A DNA stretch of 56,580 nucleotides from Neoroseomonas soli (GTDB taxonomy: Bacteria > Pseudomonadota > Alphaproteobacteria > Acetobacterales > Acetobacteraceae): NCBI RefSeq assembly GCF_018129065.1, contig NZ_JAAEDM010000023.1:1-56580 (forward strand). The letters are read 5' to 3'. Shown here in pieces: positions 43,204-51,822 of this stretch (position 1 is the stretch's first letter; every line of letters begins with the position of its first letter). The notes under the pieces were generated by a model. That model did no database searches, was not told the origin of the DNA, and saw nothing but the letters and a program-made list of their open reading frames with translations. The position numbers and the translations under genes are program-made.

Positions 43204-44565
43204 ATGACGGATGCCGTTCCGCTTGCCCGCGCGCTCGCGCGCTTCATCGATGGCCTTGGCCCTTCCACCATCCCGCCGGAAGTCGAGGACAAGGCGCGCG
43301 CCTGCCTGCTGAACGGCTACGGCATCGCGCTCGGGTGCCACGCGACGGGGTTCGCGCCCGTGGCGCGCGCCGCCGCCGTCGCCATGGAAGGCGAACAGGC
43401 GAATGGCGCGACGCTGTGGGGCGACGGGCGACGCACCACCATCGCCGGCGCTGCGCTGGCGAATGCGGCGCTCTCCCATGGCCGCGCGCAGGAGGACGCC
43501 TGCGGCGCTGCGCATCTCGGCGCCATCCTGATCCCGCTGCTGACCGCCCTGTTCGAGGTGCGCGACCTGCCCCTCGGCCGCCTGATCCCTGCCCTCGTCG
43601 CCGGCTACGAAGCCGGTGGGCTGTTCGAGAAGGCGCATGCCGGCCACACGACGCCGGCCGGGCTGCGCGCCTCCCCCATCTACGGCACGGTCGCCGCCGC
43701 GGCCGCAGTGGCGAAGGCGATGGCGCTGCCGGAGGACCGCATCGCCGCCGCGCTCTCCTACGGCGCGCATTTCGCTGGCGGCATCCTGCAGTCCTTCGCC
43801 GACGGCACGGATGAATGGCGTTACCAGGTCGGCCAGGCCGGCGTGAACGGACTGATGGCGGCGGAACTGGCGCGCCAGGGCGCGATCGCCGCGCCGCATG
43901 CCTTCGAGGGCAGTGCCGGCTACATCCGCGCCTTCGCTCGTGTCGCGCCGGATGCGGCGGGGCTCGCGGCAAGGCTCGGCACCGAATGGTCCACCATGCG
44001 CGTGGCCTTCAAGCCCTTCCCGGTTTGCGCCTTCAACCAGACGCCGGTGACTGCCGCGTTGCTGTTGCAGGAGAAGATCGCCGGCCGGAAGATCGCCGGC
44101 GTCACGGTTCGCATGAACCCCTACGAGATCGGCTACGCCGGCATGGACAGCAAGGGGCCGTTCAGCACGGTGTCCGGCACGCTGATGTCCATCCCCTTCT
44201 GCATCGCGGCCACGCTGCTGCGCGGCACGCCGACCATGGGCATCATGACCGACTACGACGACACGCCGGTGAACGCGCTGATGCAGGCGGTCGAGACGGT
44301 CGCGGATGCCGCTGTGCCGACGCTTTCCGCCGTCATCGCCGTGCGGCTCGCGGACGGCACCGAGATCGTGCAGGACCAGCGCATGACCGCCGCCGACTAC
44401 AGCTACGACCGCGCCCGCACCATGGAACTGGTACGCCGCATCGGCGCCGAGGAAGGCGTGCCCGCCGAGGCCTATGACCGCATGGAAGCCTTCGTCATGG
44501 GCCTGCCGGGCGGCTCGGTGAAGGATCTCGTCGGCTGCTTCGCGCTGCTGCCGCGCCAGGATTGA
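43204..44565 (+). CDS. MmgE/PrpD family protein
   Basis: This 453-residue protein is of the 2-methylcitrate dehydratase / MmgE family. Conserved segments include NGYGIALGCHATGFAPVARAAAVAMEGE, GAALANAALSHGRAQEDACG and FEGSAGYIRAFA. Family members dehydrate or isomerise tricarboxylic or related acids (PrpD, cis-aconitate decarboxylase, iminodisuccinate epimerase). GGGGAGGAG lies just upstream. It is the last gene of cluster C and suggests that a hydroxy or unsaturated polycarboxylate occurs in the pathway. Confidence 0.88.
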   Translation: MTDAVPLARALARFIDGLGPSTIPPEVEDKARACLLNGYGIALGCHATGFAPVARAAAVAMEGEQANGATLWGDGRRTTIAGAALANAALSHGRAQEDACGAAHLGAILIPLLTALFEVRDLPLGRLIPALVAGYEAGGLFEKAHAGHTTPAGLRASPIYGTVAAAAAVAKAMALPEDRIAAALSYGAHFAGGILQSFADGTDEWRYQVGQAGVNGLMAAELARQGAIAAPHAFEGSAGYIRAFARVAPDAAGLAARLGTEWSTMRVAFKPFPVCAFNQTPVTAALLLQEKIAGRKIAGVTVRMNPYEIGYAGMDSKGPFSTVSGTLMSIPFCIAATLLRGTPTMGIMTDYDDTPVNALMQAVETVADAAVPTLSAVIAVRLADGTEIVQDQRMTAADYSYDRARTMELVRRIGAEEGVPAEAYDRMEAFVMGLPGGSVKDLVGCFALLPRQD

Positions 44566-44640
44566 CGCCGCGACCACATCTGGCGCGGATCGCGGGATGA
44601 ACTGATCCGCTCGGGCATCACCTTCTTCGAGACCAAGGGT
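44566..44640 (+). pseudogene. orphan coding-like remnant
   Basis: Right after the MmgE/PrpD stop, and in the same frame, the sequence reads RRDHIWRGSRDELIRSGITFFETKG. It has strong third-position GC bias but no start or ribosome site. It looks like a leftover of a former gene; I do not recognise the family. Confidence 0.3.
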
Positions 44641-44659
44641 GGCGGCGCCGCCGGCCCGA

Positions 44660-45292
44660 TCAGCGCATCGGCGGCGCCGCGCCACCCATGCCCGCCGGCG
44701 GCACCGTCTGCGCCACGGAAGGCCGCGCCTGCGCCGCGTCAAACAGTTCCGACAGCGCCGGCCGCCCCTGGCGCCAGGCGAAGGCCGTGTGGCGCTGCTC
44801 GCAGTAGCCGCAGAGCGAGACCAGTGCGAGGAAGGCCGCATCCTTCGCCGCGAAGGCGCCCGACGCCACGTCGCGTTCCAGCGCATCGGCCACGCGCACC
44901 GCACGCAGCGCCTCGAGCGAGATGACGCCGGGCGAGCGTTCATGCGGCGGTCGCCGCAATTCGCGGTTCCACACCGCGATGCCGTCCATGGCACCGAGCA
45001 CGCGCCCATAGGCGGCGAGTGCGCGCGGCCGGTCCGGCGCTGGCAGGAGGCGCCGCTCGGGCTCGACCAGGCTGTCGAGCATCGTCAGCACCGGCGTCGT
45101 CTCGGTGATCGTCGTGCCGTCGTCGAGCACCAGTGCCGGCACGCGACCCACCGGGTTGAAGGGCAGCAGGATGGAGAAGGGGTCGCGCAGCGTCGCCTCC
45201 TCCACGGCAACGCGATCCTGCAATCCAAGTTCGATCACCGCCATGCGGGCGATGCGGGCGTAAGGGGATCCGGGGGCGTGAAACAGGCGCAT
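44660..45292 (-). CDS. glutathione S-transferase family protein
   Basis: This 210-residue protein starts MRLFHAPGSPYARIARMAVIELGL, an N-terminal thioredoxin-like GST domain with Ser9 at the usual active-site position. NPVGRVPALVLDDGTTITET carries the cis-proline and the Glu/Thr glutathione site. An all-helical C-terminal domain follows. It is cytoplasmic and conjugates or isomerises electrophiles. It is divergent from the thioesterase gene at 45350, sharing a 57-base promoter gap. Confidence 0.88.
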   Translation of the reverse strand: MRLFHAPGSPYARIARMAVIELGLQDRVAVEEATLRDPFSILLPFNPVGRVPALVLDDGTTITETTPVLTMLDSLVEPERRLLPAPDRPRALAAYGRVLGAMDGIAVWNRELRRPPHERSPGVISLEALRAVRVADALERDVASGAFAAKDAAFLALVSLCGYCEQRHTAFAWRQGRPALSELFDAAQARPSVAQTVPPAGMGGAAPPMR

Positions 45293-45349
45293 GGCCGCAC
45301 GTTATCACTCCCCGTTGACGTCGCCAGCCCGGCAGGCGAAGCGAATGCC

Positions 45350-45781
45350 ATGACCGACTCCCCCACCCCGTTCGACCCCGCCGCCGCCGGCTGGAAGCAG
45401 TTCCGCTGGCACGAGGACGGCTTCCCCACCCTGGTCGGCCCCTTCTGGTCGAAGAAGGAAGGCGATGGCTTGGCCTATGGCCTGCTCGCCGAACCGAGGC
45501 ATGGCAACGCCCATGGCATCGTCCATGGCGGGATGCTGGTGACGTTCCTCGACCAGATCCTCGGCGCGACCTGCTGGGAAGCGGCGCATCGGGCGCCGGT
45601 GGTGACCATCCAGCTCAACACGCATTTCGTCTCCGCCGCCCGCGCGGGCGAATTCATGGAAGCGCGCGGCGAGGCGGTGCGCGCCACCAAGTCCGTGGTC
45701 TTCGTCCGCGGCCAGATCACGGTCGGCGACCGCATCGTCGCCACCGCTGATGGGGTCTGGAAGCGGCTGGGCGCGCCCTGA
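45350..45781 (+). CDS. PaaI-type thioesterase
   Basis: This 143-residue hot-dog thioesterase has [23 protein letters not shown], the HGG motif of the PaaI/YdiI group. [38 protein letters not shown] follows. It hydrolyses acyl-CoA esters. The start at 45350 gives the normal length; a hairpin-like palindrome and the thiolase gene follow. Confidence 0.87.
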   Translation: MTDSPTPFDPAAAGWKQFRWHEDGFPTLVGPFWSKKEGDGLAYGLLAEPRHGNAHGIVHGGMLVTFLDQILGATCWEAAHRAPVVTIQLNTHFVSAARAGEFMEARGEAVRATKSVVFVRGQITVGDRIVATADGVWKRLGAP

Positions 45782-45792
45782 TCGCTTCGCTA

Positions 45793-45816
45793 CCCTGTCG
45801 GCAATAGTCGACAGGG
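45793..45816. promoter_or_regulatory. 8-bp inverted repeat before thiolase gene
   Basis: CCCTGTCG and CGACAGGG pair perfectly across an 8-base spacer, 11 bases before the thiolase ATG; GGGAAGGAAG (the ribosome site) starts in the right arm. It may be an operator or an RNA element that hides the ribosome site. Confidence 0.45.
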
Positions 45817-45827
45817 AAGGAAGCGCC

Positions 45828-47030
45828 ATGCGCAGCGCCGTCATCGTCTCCACTGCCCGCACGCCGATCGGGCGTGCCTATCGCGGTGCCTTCAACGATA
45901 CCAACGCGCAGACGCTGGGCGGCCACGTGGTCCACGCGGCCGTGCAGCGCGCGCGCCTCGACCCGGCGGAAGTCGAGGACGTCATCATGGGCGCCGCCCT
46001 CCAGCAGGGCTGCCAGGGGTCGAATGTCGGGCGCCAGGTGGCGCTCGCCGCCGGCCTGCCTGACACGGTCGCGGGCATGAGCGTCGATCGGCAGTGTTCT
46101 TCGGGCCTCATGGCCATCGCCACCGCTGCGAAGCAGATCATGCATGACGGCATGCAGGTCGCCGTGGGCGGGGGGCTGGAATCCGTCTCCCTCGTGCAGA
46201 ACGAGAAGGCGAACTGGTTCCGTCGCGCCGATCCGACGCTGATGGAGCGCGTGCCGCATCTCTATATGTCCATGCTGGAAACGGCCGAGATCGTCGCCGA
46301 CCGCTACGGCATCGGCCGTGACGCGCAGGACGAATACGCGCTCTCCAGCCAGGTGCGGACTGCCGCAGCCCAGCAGCGCGGCGCCTTCGATGACGAGATC
46401 GTGCCGCTCCCCACCGTGATGAAGGTGGCCGACAAAACCACCGGCGAGGTGCGCGACGTGCCCACCACGCTCGCGAAGGACGAGGGCAACCGTGCCGACA
46501 CGACGCTCGATGGCCTGAAGTCGCTGAAGCCGGTCTTCAAGGACGGGATGAAGGTGAAGGAAGGCCGCTTCATCACAGCCGGCAACGCCAGCCAGCTCTC
46601 AGACGGCGCATCCGCCGCCGTGCTGATGGAGGAGCGGGAGGCCTCCCGCCGTGGCCTGAATCCCTTGGGCATCTACCGCGGCATGACGGTCGCCGGCTGC
46701 GACCCGGGAGAGATGGGCATCGGCCCCGTCTTCGCCGTGCCGAAACTCCTGAAGCAGCACGGGCTGAAGATGGACGACATCGGCCTGTGGGAACTGAACG
46801 AGGCCTTCGCCTGCCAGGTGATCTACTGCCGCGACCGGCTCGGCATTCCGATGGAACGGCTGAACGTGGATGGTGGCGCGATCTCGATCGGCCACCCCTA
46901 CGGCATGTCAGGGGCGCGCATGGCCGGGCACGCGCTCATCGAAGGCAAGCGGCGCGGGGCGAAATTCGTGGTGGTGACGATGTGCGTGGGCGGCGGGCAA
47001 GGGGCCGCGGGGTTGTTCGAAGTCGCCTGA
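45828..47030 (+). CDS. acetyl-CoA C-acetyltransferase (thiolase)
   Basis: This 400-residue classical thiolase has the nucleophile in [12 protein letters not shown] (Cys about residue 89), [17 protein letters not shown] and the second active-site Cys in [14 protein letters not shown]. All catalytic residues are intact, unlike the thiolase-like protein of cluster B. It condenses or cleaves 3-oxoacyl-CoA in beta-oxidation or acetoacetyl-CoA metabolism. It could complete the acyl-CoA routes of clusters B and C, or act with the CoA-transferase genes. Confidence 0.94.
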   Translation: MRSAVIVSTARTPIGRAYRGAFNDTNAQTLGGHVVHAAVQRARLDPAEVEDVIMGAALQQGCQGSNVGRQVALAAGLPDTVAGMSVDRQCSSGLMAIATAAKQIMHDGMQVAVGGGLESVSLVQNEKANWFRRADPTLMERVPHLYMSMLETAEIVADRYGIGRDAQDEYALSSQVRTAAAQQRGAFDDEIVPLPTVMKVADKTTGEVRDVPTTLAKDEGNRADTTLDGLKSLKPVFKDGMKVKEGRFITAGNASQLSDGASAAVLMEEREASRRGLNPLGIYRGMTVAGCDPGEMGIGPVFAVPKLLKQHGLKMDDIGLWELNEAFACQVIYCRDRLGIPMERLNVDGGAISIGHPYGMSGARMAGHALIEGKRRGAKFVVVTMCVGGGQGAAGLFEVA

Positions 47031-47035
47031 GCAGG

Positions 47036-47165
47036 TCGGGGGGAGAAGAGAACTTCTCCCCCCGAACCCCCCTCAACCTTCTTTGGCTCTTGGGAACTGA
47101 CCGCAATGGTCGGCGCCAAGTGACCAAAAAAGGGAGGGGGTTCGGGGGAGGTTCCCCTCCCCCGA
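47036..47165. repeat. double-hairpin GC-rich repeat element, copy 1
   Basis: The first hairpin has 13-bp perfect arms (TCGGGGGGAGAAG / CTTCTCCCCCCGA, 47036-47065, loop AGAA). The second has 10-bp perfect arms (TCGGGGGAGG / CCTCCCCCGA, 47142-47165). ACCCCCCTC after the first pairs with GAGGGGGTT before the second, so an outer fold is possible. A segment ending TTGGGAACT between them resembles copy 2 at 51577. It lies between convergent genes and may serve as terminator and dispersed repeat. Confidence 0.65.
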
Positions 47166-47172
47166 CCTTCAC

Positions 47173-48576
47173 TCAGTACCGATACTGCTCTGCCTTGAAC
47201 GGCCCCTGCTGCGACACGCCGATATACGCCGCCTGCTGCGCCGACATCTTCGTCAGCGTCGCACCCACCTTGGCGAGGTGCAGCGATGCCACCTTCTCGT
47301 CCAGGTGCTTCGGCAGCACGTAGACCTTCTTCTCGTACTTGCCCGGGTTCGTCCAAAGCTCGATCTGCGCCAGCGTCTGGTTGGTGAAGGACGCGGACAT
47401 TACGAAGGACGGGTGGCCCGTGGCGTTGCCGAGGTTCACGAGGCGCCCTTCGGACAGCAGGATCATGCGCTTGCCGTCGGGGAACTCGATCTCGTCCACC
47501 TGCGGCTTGATGTTGTCCCACTTGAAGTTGCGCAGGCCGGCGACCTGGATCTCGCTGTCGAAGTGGCCGATGTTGCACACGATCGCGCGGTGCTTCATCG
47601 CGCGCATGTGGTCCACGGTGATGACGTCCACATTGCCCGTGGCAGTGACGAAGATGTCGGCGGCGGAAGCGGCCTGCTCCATCGTCACGACCTCGTAGCC
47701 TTCCATCGCGGCCTGCAGCGCGCAGATCGGATCGACCTCGCTGACCATCACGCGGCAACCGGCGTTGCGCAGGGACGCGGCGGAACCCTTGCCCACGTCG
47801 CCGAAGCCGCAAACCATCGCGACCTTGCCGGCCATCATCACGTCCGTGCCGCGGCGGATCGCGTCCACCAGCGACTCACGGCAGCCATAGAGGTTGTCGA
47901 ACTTCGACTTGGTGACGCTGTCGTTCACGTTGATGGCGGGGAAGAGCAGCTTGCCCTCCTTCGCCATGTTGTAGAGGCGGTGAACGCCCGTCGTCGTCTC
48001 CTCCGACACGCCCTTGATCGCGGCGGCGAGCTTCGCGAACCAGCCCGGCTTGGTCTTCAGGCAGTCCTTGATGAGCGCGAAGAAGACCGTCTCTTCCTCG
48101 TTCGTCGCCTTGTCGAGGAAGGCCACGTCGCCCTGCTCGGCGCGCAGGCCGTAATGGACCAGCAGCGTCATGTCGCCGCCATCGTCCAGCAGCACGTTCG
48201 GCGTGCCGCCATCGGCCCATTCCAGGGTGCGCTTCACGTACTGCCAGTATTCGGGAAGCGTCTCGCCCTTCACCGCGAAGACCGGCGTGCCGGTCGCGGC
48301 GATCGCGGCCGCGGCGTGGTCCTGGGTCGAGAAGATGTTGCACGACGACCAGCGGACGTCGGCCCCGAGCGCCTTCAGCGTCTCGATCAGCACGGCGGTC
48401 TGGATGGTCATGTGCAGGCAGCCCGCGATGCGCGCGCCCTTGAGCGGCTGGCTCGCGCCGTATTCGGCGCGGGTCGCCATCAGGCCGGGCATCTCGTCCT
48501 CGGCCATCGAGATCTCCTTGCGGCCCCAGCCGGCAAGGGAAAGGTCCTTCACGACGTAGTCGGCGGCAGCGGACAT
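47173..48576 (-). CDS. ahcY: adenosylhomocysteinase
   Basis: This 467-residue S-adenosylhomocysteine hydrolase splits the by-product of methylation into adenosine and homocysteine, using bound NAD. Visible are [54 protein letters not shown] and the NAD-binding [15 protein letters not shown]. It also has NIGHFDSEI, and ends PFKAEQYRY with the conserved Lys and Tyr. The internal insert that makes it about 35 residues longer than the human enzyme is usual in Proteobacteria. A palindrome in the promoter suggests control by SAH or SAM level. Confidence 0.97.
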   Translation of the reverse strand: MSAAADYVVKDLSLAGWGRKEISMAEDEMPGLMATRAEYGASQPLKGARIAGCLHMTIQTAVLIETLKALGADVRWSSCNIFSTQDHAAAAIAATGTPVFAVKGETLPEYWQYVKRTLEWADGGTPNVLLDDGGDMTLLVHYGLRAEQGDVAFLDKATNEEETVFFALIKDCLKTKPGWFAKLAAAIKGVSEETTTGVHRLYNMAKEGKLLFPAINVNDSVTKSKFDNLYGCRESLVDAIRRGTDVMMAGKVAMVCGFGDVGKGSAASLRNAGCRVMVSEVDPICALQAAMEGYEVVTMEQAASAADIFVTATGNVDVITVDHMRAMKHRAIVCNIGHFDSEIQVAGLRNFKWDNIKPQVDEIEFPDGKRMILLSEGRLVNLGNATGHPSFVMSASFTNQTLAQIELWTNPGKYEKKVYVLPKHLDEKVASLHLAKVGATLTKMSAQQAAYIGVSQQGPFKAEQYRY

Positions 48577-48659
48577 GCGCTCTCTCTCACTCTCTTCACG
48601 GCGGGATGTGCCGCGCCGGTAGCACGGGCGGGCCTGGGAGGCCAGCCTTAGCGACCAGT

Positions 48660-48677
48660 CATAAGGATATCTTTATG
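48660..48677. promoter_or_regulatory. near-perfect palindrome in ahcY promoter
   Basis: CATAAGGATATCTTTATG is 18 bases long with one mismatched pair (GATATC core), 83 bases upstream of the ahcY start, in an A/T-rich patch. It resembles the operators of ArsR-family SAH/SAM-responsive repressors (SahR/SamR) known upstream of ahcY and met genes in Proteobacteria. Assignment is by resemblance only. Confidence 0.55.
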
Positions 48678-48720
48678 AGATACCCGCCAGTGACCCGCTC
48701 TCCGCCACGCAGACGCGGGA

Positions 48721-49437
48721 TCAGCCCGCCTCTGCCTCGGCCGACGGTTCGAGGCGGTATCCGCCGCCCTCGGTCACCAGCAGGCGTGCCTCGGCCGGGT
48801 TCGGCTCGATCTTCTGCCGCAGCCGGTAGATGTGCGTCTCGAGCGTATGGGTGGTGACGTTGCTGTTGTAGCCCCACACGTCATTCAGCAGCACCGTGCG
48901 CGGCACCGGCCGCCCTCCGGCGCGATAGAGGAACTTGAGGATCGCCGCTTCCTTCTCGGTCAGGCGGATCCGCTTGCCCCTTGCCGGGTCGTGCAACTGC
49001 TTGGCGGAGGGCCGGAACAGGTAGGGCCCGACCTTGAAGACCGCGTCCTCGCTGCTGTCATAGCCGCGCAACTGGGCACGCATGCGCGCGAGCAGTTCGT
49101 TCAGCCGGAAGGGCTTGGCGATATAGTCGTTGGCGCCGGCATCGAGGCCGCTGACCACGTCCGACTCGCTGTCCGAGCCGGTCAGCATCACGATCGGCAT
49201 CCGATGGCCGAGCCGCCGCATCCGGGCGCAGAACTCGCGCCCGTCGCCATCGGGCAGGCCGATGTCGAGCAGCACGATATCGAACCGCGCGCCCTCGGCC
49301 GACAGCTTCGCATCCGCATCGGCGAGCGTGGCCGCCTCAACCGGCGCGAACTCGCCCTCAAGTGCCAGCTGCTCGGCGAGTGTCGCCAGGAGCGCCGGGT
49401 CATCGTCCACGATCAGCACCGGGCGCGGACCGGTCAT
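48721..49437 (-). CDS. OmpR/PhoB-family response regulator
   Basis: This 238-residue regulator has an N-terminal receiver domain (VLIVDDDPALL acidic pair, phosphorylation site DIVLLDIGLPDGDG, VMLTGSDS and YIAKPFRLNELLARM). The C-terminal winged helix has RIRLTEKEAAILKFLYRAGGRPVPRTVLLNDVWGYNSNVTTHTLETHIYRLRQKI. GGGGGAAG precedes the ATG at 49437. No histidine kinase gene adjoins it, so it is an orphan here. It reads towards ahcY, with 144 bases between them. Confidence 0.93.
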   Translation of the reverse strand: MTGPRPVLIVDDDPALLATLAEQLALEGEFAPVEAATLADADAKLSAEGARFDIVLLDIGLPDGDGREFCARMRRLGHRMPIVMLTGSDSESDVVSGLDAGANDYIAKPFRLNELLARMRAQLRGYDSSEDAVFKVGPYLFRPSAKQLHDPARGKRIRLTEKEAAILKFLYRAGGRPVPRTVLLNDVWGYNSNVTTHTLETHIYRLRQKIEPNPAEARLLVTEGGGYRLEPSAEAEAG

Positions 49438-49475
49438 GCGCCAACTTCCCCCATTCCAATTCTCAACACGGCCGC

Positions 49476-49491
49476 CCGGCACGCATGCCGG
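49476..49491. promoter_or_regulatory. CCGGCA-CGCA-TGCCGG inverted repeat
   Basis: This is a perfect 6-4-6 inverted repeat in the 275-base gap between the divergent response-regulator and GTP cyclohydrolase genes. It may be an operator or short hairpin. No FMN riboswitch-like sequence was seen in this gap, and nothing else could be identified. Confidence 0.3.
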
Positions 49492-49712
49492 AACGCCGGG
49501 TCCCCCGCGGAGGTATGGCTTGTAAGCGAGGCTTGTGCCATATGCGAGACAGACCTGACGGCGTCCTCGCGGCAGTGTGATTGCCGCTTCACGCATCTGG
49601 ACGCGCCGGCGTTCCGTACCACATCCAGGCTGGCAGACGCGACGACATGTGCAGCACGCCAAGGGAAGACGCCACGCGCAGGCCATATTCCAGGCGCGCG
49701 ATGGCCTGAGGA

Positions 49713-50900
49713 ATGGAACGCCAGACGATGACGCCAACCGCGAGCCCCGCATCAGAGCCGGCCACGGGCGCGCCGGTGCAGGCCGATCCGCTGGCGCTTG
49801 CCCTGCGTCACGTGCATCGGGCGGCGACGGAACTGCGGCGCGGCACGCCGGTGATCCTGCGCGGAACCGACACGGCGCTGGTCGTCGCCGCCGCCGAGAC
49901 GGTCGGCGGGCGGGGCTTGGCGGACATCGCCGCGGCGGCGCTGGCGCCGGCGGTGCTGCTTCTCGCCCCCGTGCGTGCCGCGGCCGTGCTGCAGCGCCCC
50001 GTCCCCCACGCCGCCGATGAGGAAGGCGCCGTCGCGCTGCGCCTGCCGCCCACCCTGCTGGCGCCCGAGGCGCTGCGCAGCCTCGCCGACCCTACCGCCG
50101 AACGCCTGCTGCCCGAGGTTCCCGAACGCGTCGCCGCCCCCGCCCTGGCGCAGGCGGCGATCGCGCTGGCGAAGCTCGGCCGGCTGCTGCCCGCCCTGGT
50201 CGCCGCGCCGGCGACGGAAGGCGCGGCGGACCGTCTCGATCTGATGCAGGTGGCGGCGGCGGACGTGCTCGATTATCCGACCACGGCCGCGACCACCCTC
50301 GCGCGCGTGGCGGAGGCCCGCGTGCCGCTCGAGGACGCGCCCGAGGCCCGGATCGTCGCCTTCCGCGCCGCGGACGGTGGCATCGAGCACCTGGCCATCC
50401 TGGTCGGCACGCCGGAGAAGACCGCGGCAGAGGGCGGGGCCCCCCTGGTGCGCGCCCATTCCGAGTGTTTCACCGGCGACCTCCTGGGTTCGCTGCGCTG
50501 CGATTGCGGCCCGCAATTGCGCGGCGCGATTGCCCGGATGGCGCAGGATCCCGCGGGTGGGGTGCTGCTCTACCTGGCGCAGGAGGGGCGCGGCATCGGC
50601 CTGGTGAACAAGCTGCGCGCCTATACGCTGCAGGATGGCGGGCTCGACACGCTCGATGCCAACCGCGCGCTGGGCTACGGCGCCGACGAGCGCAGCTTCA
50701 TGGTCGCCGCCACCATGCTGCGCGCCGTCGGCGTCGAGCGCGTCCGCCTGCTGACCAACAACCCGGACAAGATCGGCGGCCTCGTGGCCTGCGGCATCGA
50801 GGTGCTGGGCCGCGAGGCCCACGCCTTCGACCCCAATGGCGTGAATGACCGCTACCTCCGCACCAAGGCGGAACGCTTCGGGCATCTCCTTTCGGGCTGA
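49713..50900 (+). CDS. ribA: GTP cyclohydrolase II with extra N-terminal domain
   Basis: This 395-residue protein has a C-terminal half (from about residue 190) that is GTP cyclohydrolase II. Zinc ligands lie in HSECFTGDLLGSLRCDCGPQL (C-x10-C-x-C), and YLAQEGRGIGLVNKLRAY and LLTNNPDKI are present. It opens GTP in the first step of riboflavin synthesis. The N-terminal half faintly resembles the start of DHBP synthase (RRGTPVILRGTDTALVVAAAETV) but lacks its catalytic motifs, so only the cyclohydrolase function is expected. The start at 49713 is uncertain; an in-frame ATG at 49728 is possible. Confidence 0.92.
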   Translation: MERQTMTPTASPASEPATGAPVQADPLALALRHVHRAATELRRGTPVILRGTDTALVVAAAETVGGRGLADIAAAALAPAVLLLAPVRAAAVLQRPVPHAADEEGAVALRLPPTLLAPEALRSLADPTAERLLPEVPERVAAPALAQAAIALAKLGRLLPALVAAPATEGAADRLDLMQVAAADVLDYPTTAATTLARVAEARVPLEDAPEARIVAFRAADGGIEHLAILVGTPEKTAAEGGAPLVRAHSECFTGDLLGSLRCDCGPQLRGAIARMAQDPAGGVLLYLAQEGRGIGLVNKLRAYTLQDGGLDTLDANRALGYGADERSFMVAATMLRAVGVERVRLLTNNPDKIGGLVACGIEVLGREAHAFDPNGVNDRYLRTKAERFGHLLSG

Positions 50901-51078
50901 GAGACCGTTTGAGAATGCCGGCACCGGCCCTCCGGCCAGACCGGCTGCGCACGTCGAGGGCGCGTCGGGCGCGGTCGCGTTCCCGGCTCGGGGGGTGTGG
51001 CCGCGGGTGGCCTGTTGGGCCGCGTGCCCGTCGGGATGCTAGGCGGGATGGCATCATGATCCTGCGTCCAGACACTCC

Positions 51079-51576
51079 ATGACCGGCATCGCCCGCGTCA
51101 CCCCCGACGGCCTGCTGCGCTTTCGCGGCGAGACGCTGCGCTGCGCCCTCGGCGCCGGCGGCATCCGGGCCGACAAGCGGGAAGGCGACGGCGCCACGCC
51201 CACCGGCCTGCTGCCGATCCGCCGCATCCTCTGGCGCGCGGACCGCGGGCCTCGCCCCGCCTGCACGCTGCCCGCCGAACCGATCGCTTCGGAGGATGGC
51301 TGGTGCGACGACCCCGGCCACCCCGACTACAACCGGCCCATCCGGCTGCCCCACGCTGCACGCCATGAACGACTGTGGCGGGACGACGCGATCTATGACG
51401 TCATCGCCGTGCTGGGCTGGAATGACGCGCCGGTGCAGCGCGGGCGCGGCAGCGCGATCTTCCTGCACGTCGCGCGGCCAGGACTGGCACCGACGGAAGG
51501 ATGCGTGGCCCTGCCCGAGAACGACCTGCGAAGGCTTTTGGCGGCAGGGTTGGGGGGGCTTGAGATCGTAGGGTGA
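51079..51576 (+). CDS. L,D-transpeptidase (YkuD) family protein
   Basis: This 165-residue YkuD-domain protein begins with the strand pair RVTPDGLLRFRGETLRCALGAGGI. It has DKREGDGATPTGLLPI, and HVARPGLAPTEGCVALPENDL carries the catalytic His and Cys. YkuD enzymes cross-link or trim peptidoglycan. No signal peptide is visible at the N-terminus, so export is unclear. The 178 bases before it hold no gene that I can support. GC-rich hairpins follow. Confidence 0.88.
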   Translation: MTGIARVTPDGLLRFRGETLRCALGAGGIRADKREGDGATPTGLLPIRRILWRADRGPRPACTLPAEPIASEDGWCDDPGHPDYNRPIRLPHAARHERLWRDDAIYDVIAVLGWNDAPVQRGRGSAIFLHVARPGLAPTEGCVALPENDLRRLLAAGLGGLEIVG

Positions 51577-51629
51577 CGAGGGGGGCGCCGCCCCCCTCGA
51601 CCCCCCGCCAAAGGCCGAAAGGCCTTTGG
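51577..51629. repeat. double-hairpin GC-rich repeat element, copy 2
   Basis: Hairpin 1 has 10-bp perfect arms (CGAGGGGGGC / GCCCCCCTCG, loop GCC). Hairpin 2 has 9-bp perfect arms (CCAAAGGCC / GGCCTTTGG) around a GAAA tetraloop (51608-51629), followed by GAACC. The order of C-run spacer, second element and TTGGGAAC resembles copy 1 at 47036. It starts directly after the L,D-transpeptidase stop and may end that transcript. The rest of the gap to 51822 holds no supportable gene. Confidence 0.65.
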
Positions 51630-51822
51630 GAACCAGGATCTTGCTTCGGCTCCGGACCGGGGGTGATCATGGGCGTCGCGACGATCGGTCCGGTTTCTGC
51701 CGTTCCAGCCGCAGGGCGCGTATGCCGCGGCGGGATGCAGGGATGGCGTCGCCCTGTTCGCTGTCGGCGGCATCCGGACGGCGTCGAGCCGCCTGATACG
51801 CCGGGCAATGATGCCGGCCGTA

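Noticed and set aside
48577..48720. SAH or SAM riboswitch before ahcY
   Set aside because: No conserved aptamer core was recognised by eye; the palindrome at 48660 fits a protein operator better.
49438..49712. FMN riboswitch upstream of the GTP cyclohydrolase II gene
   Set aside because: The conserved RFN-element segments could not be found in the gap.
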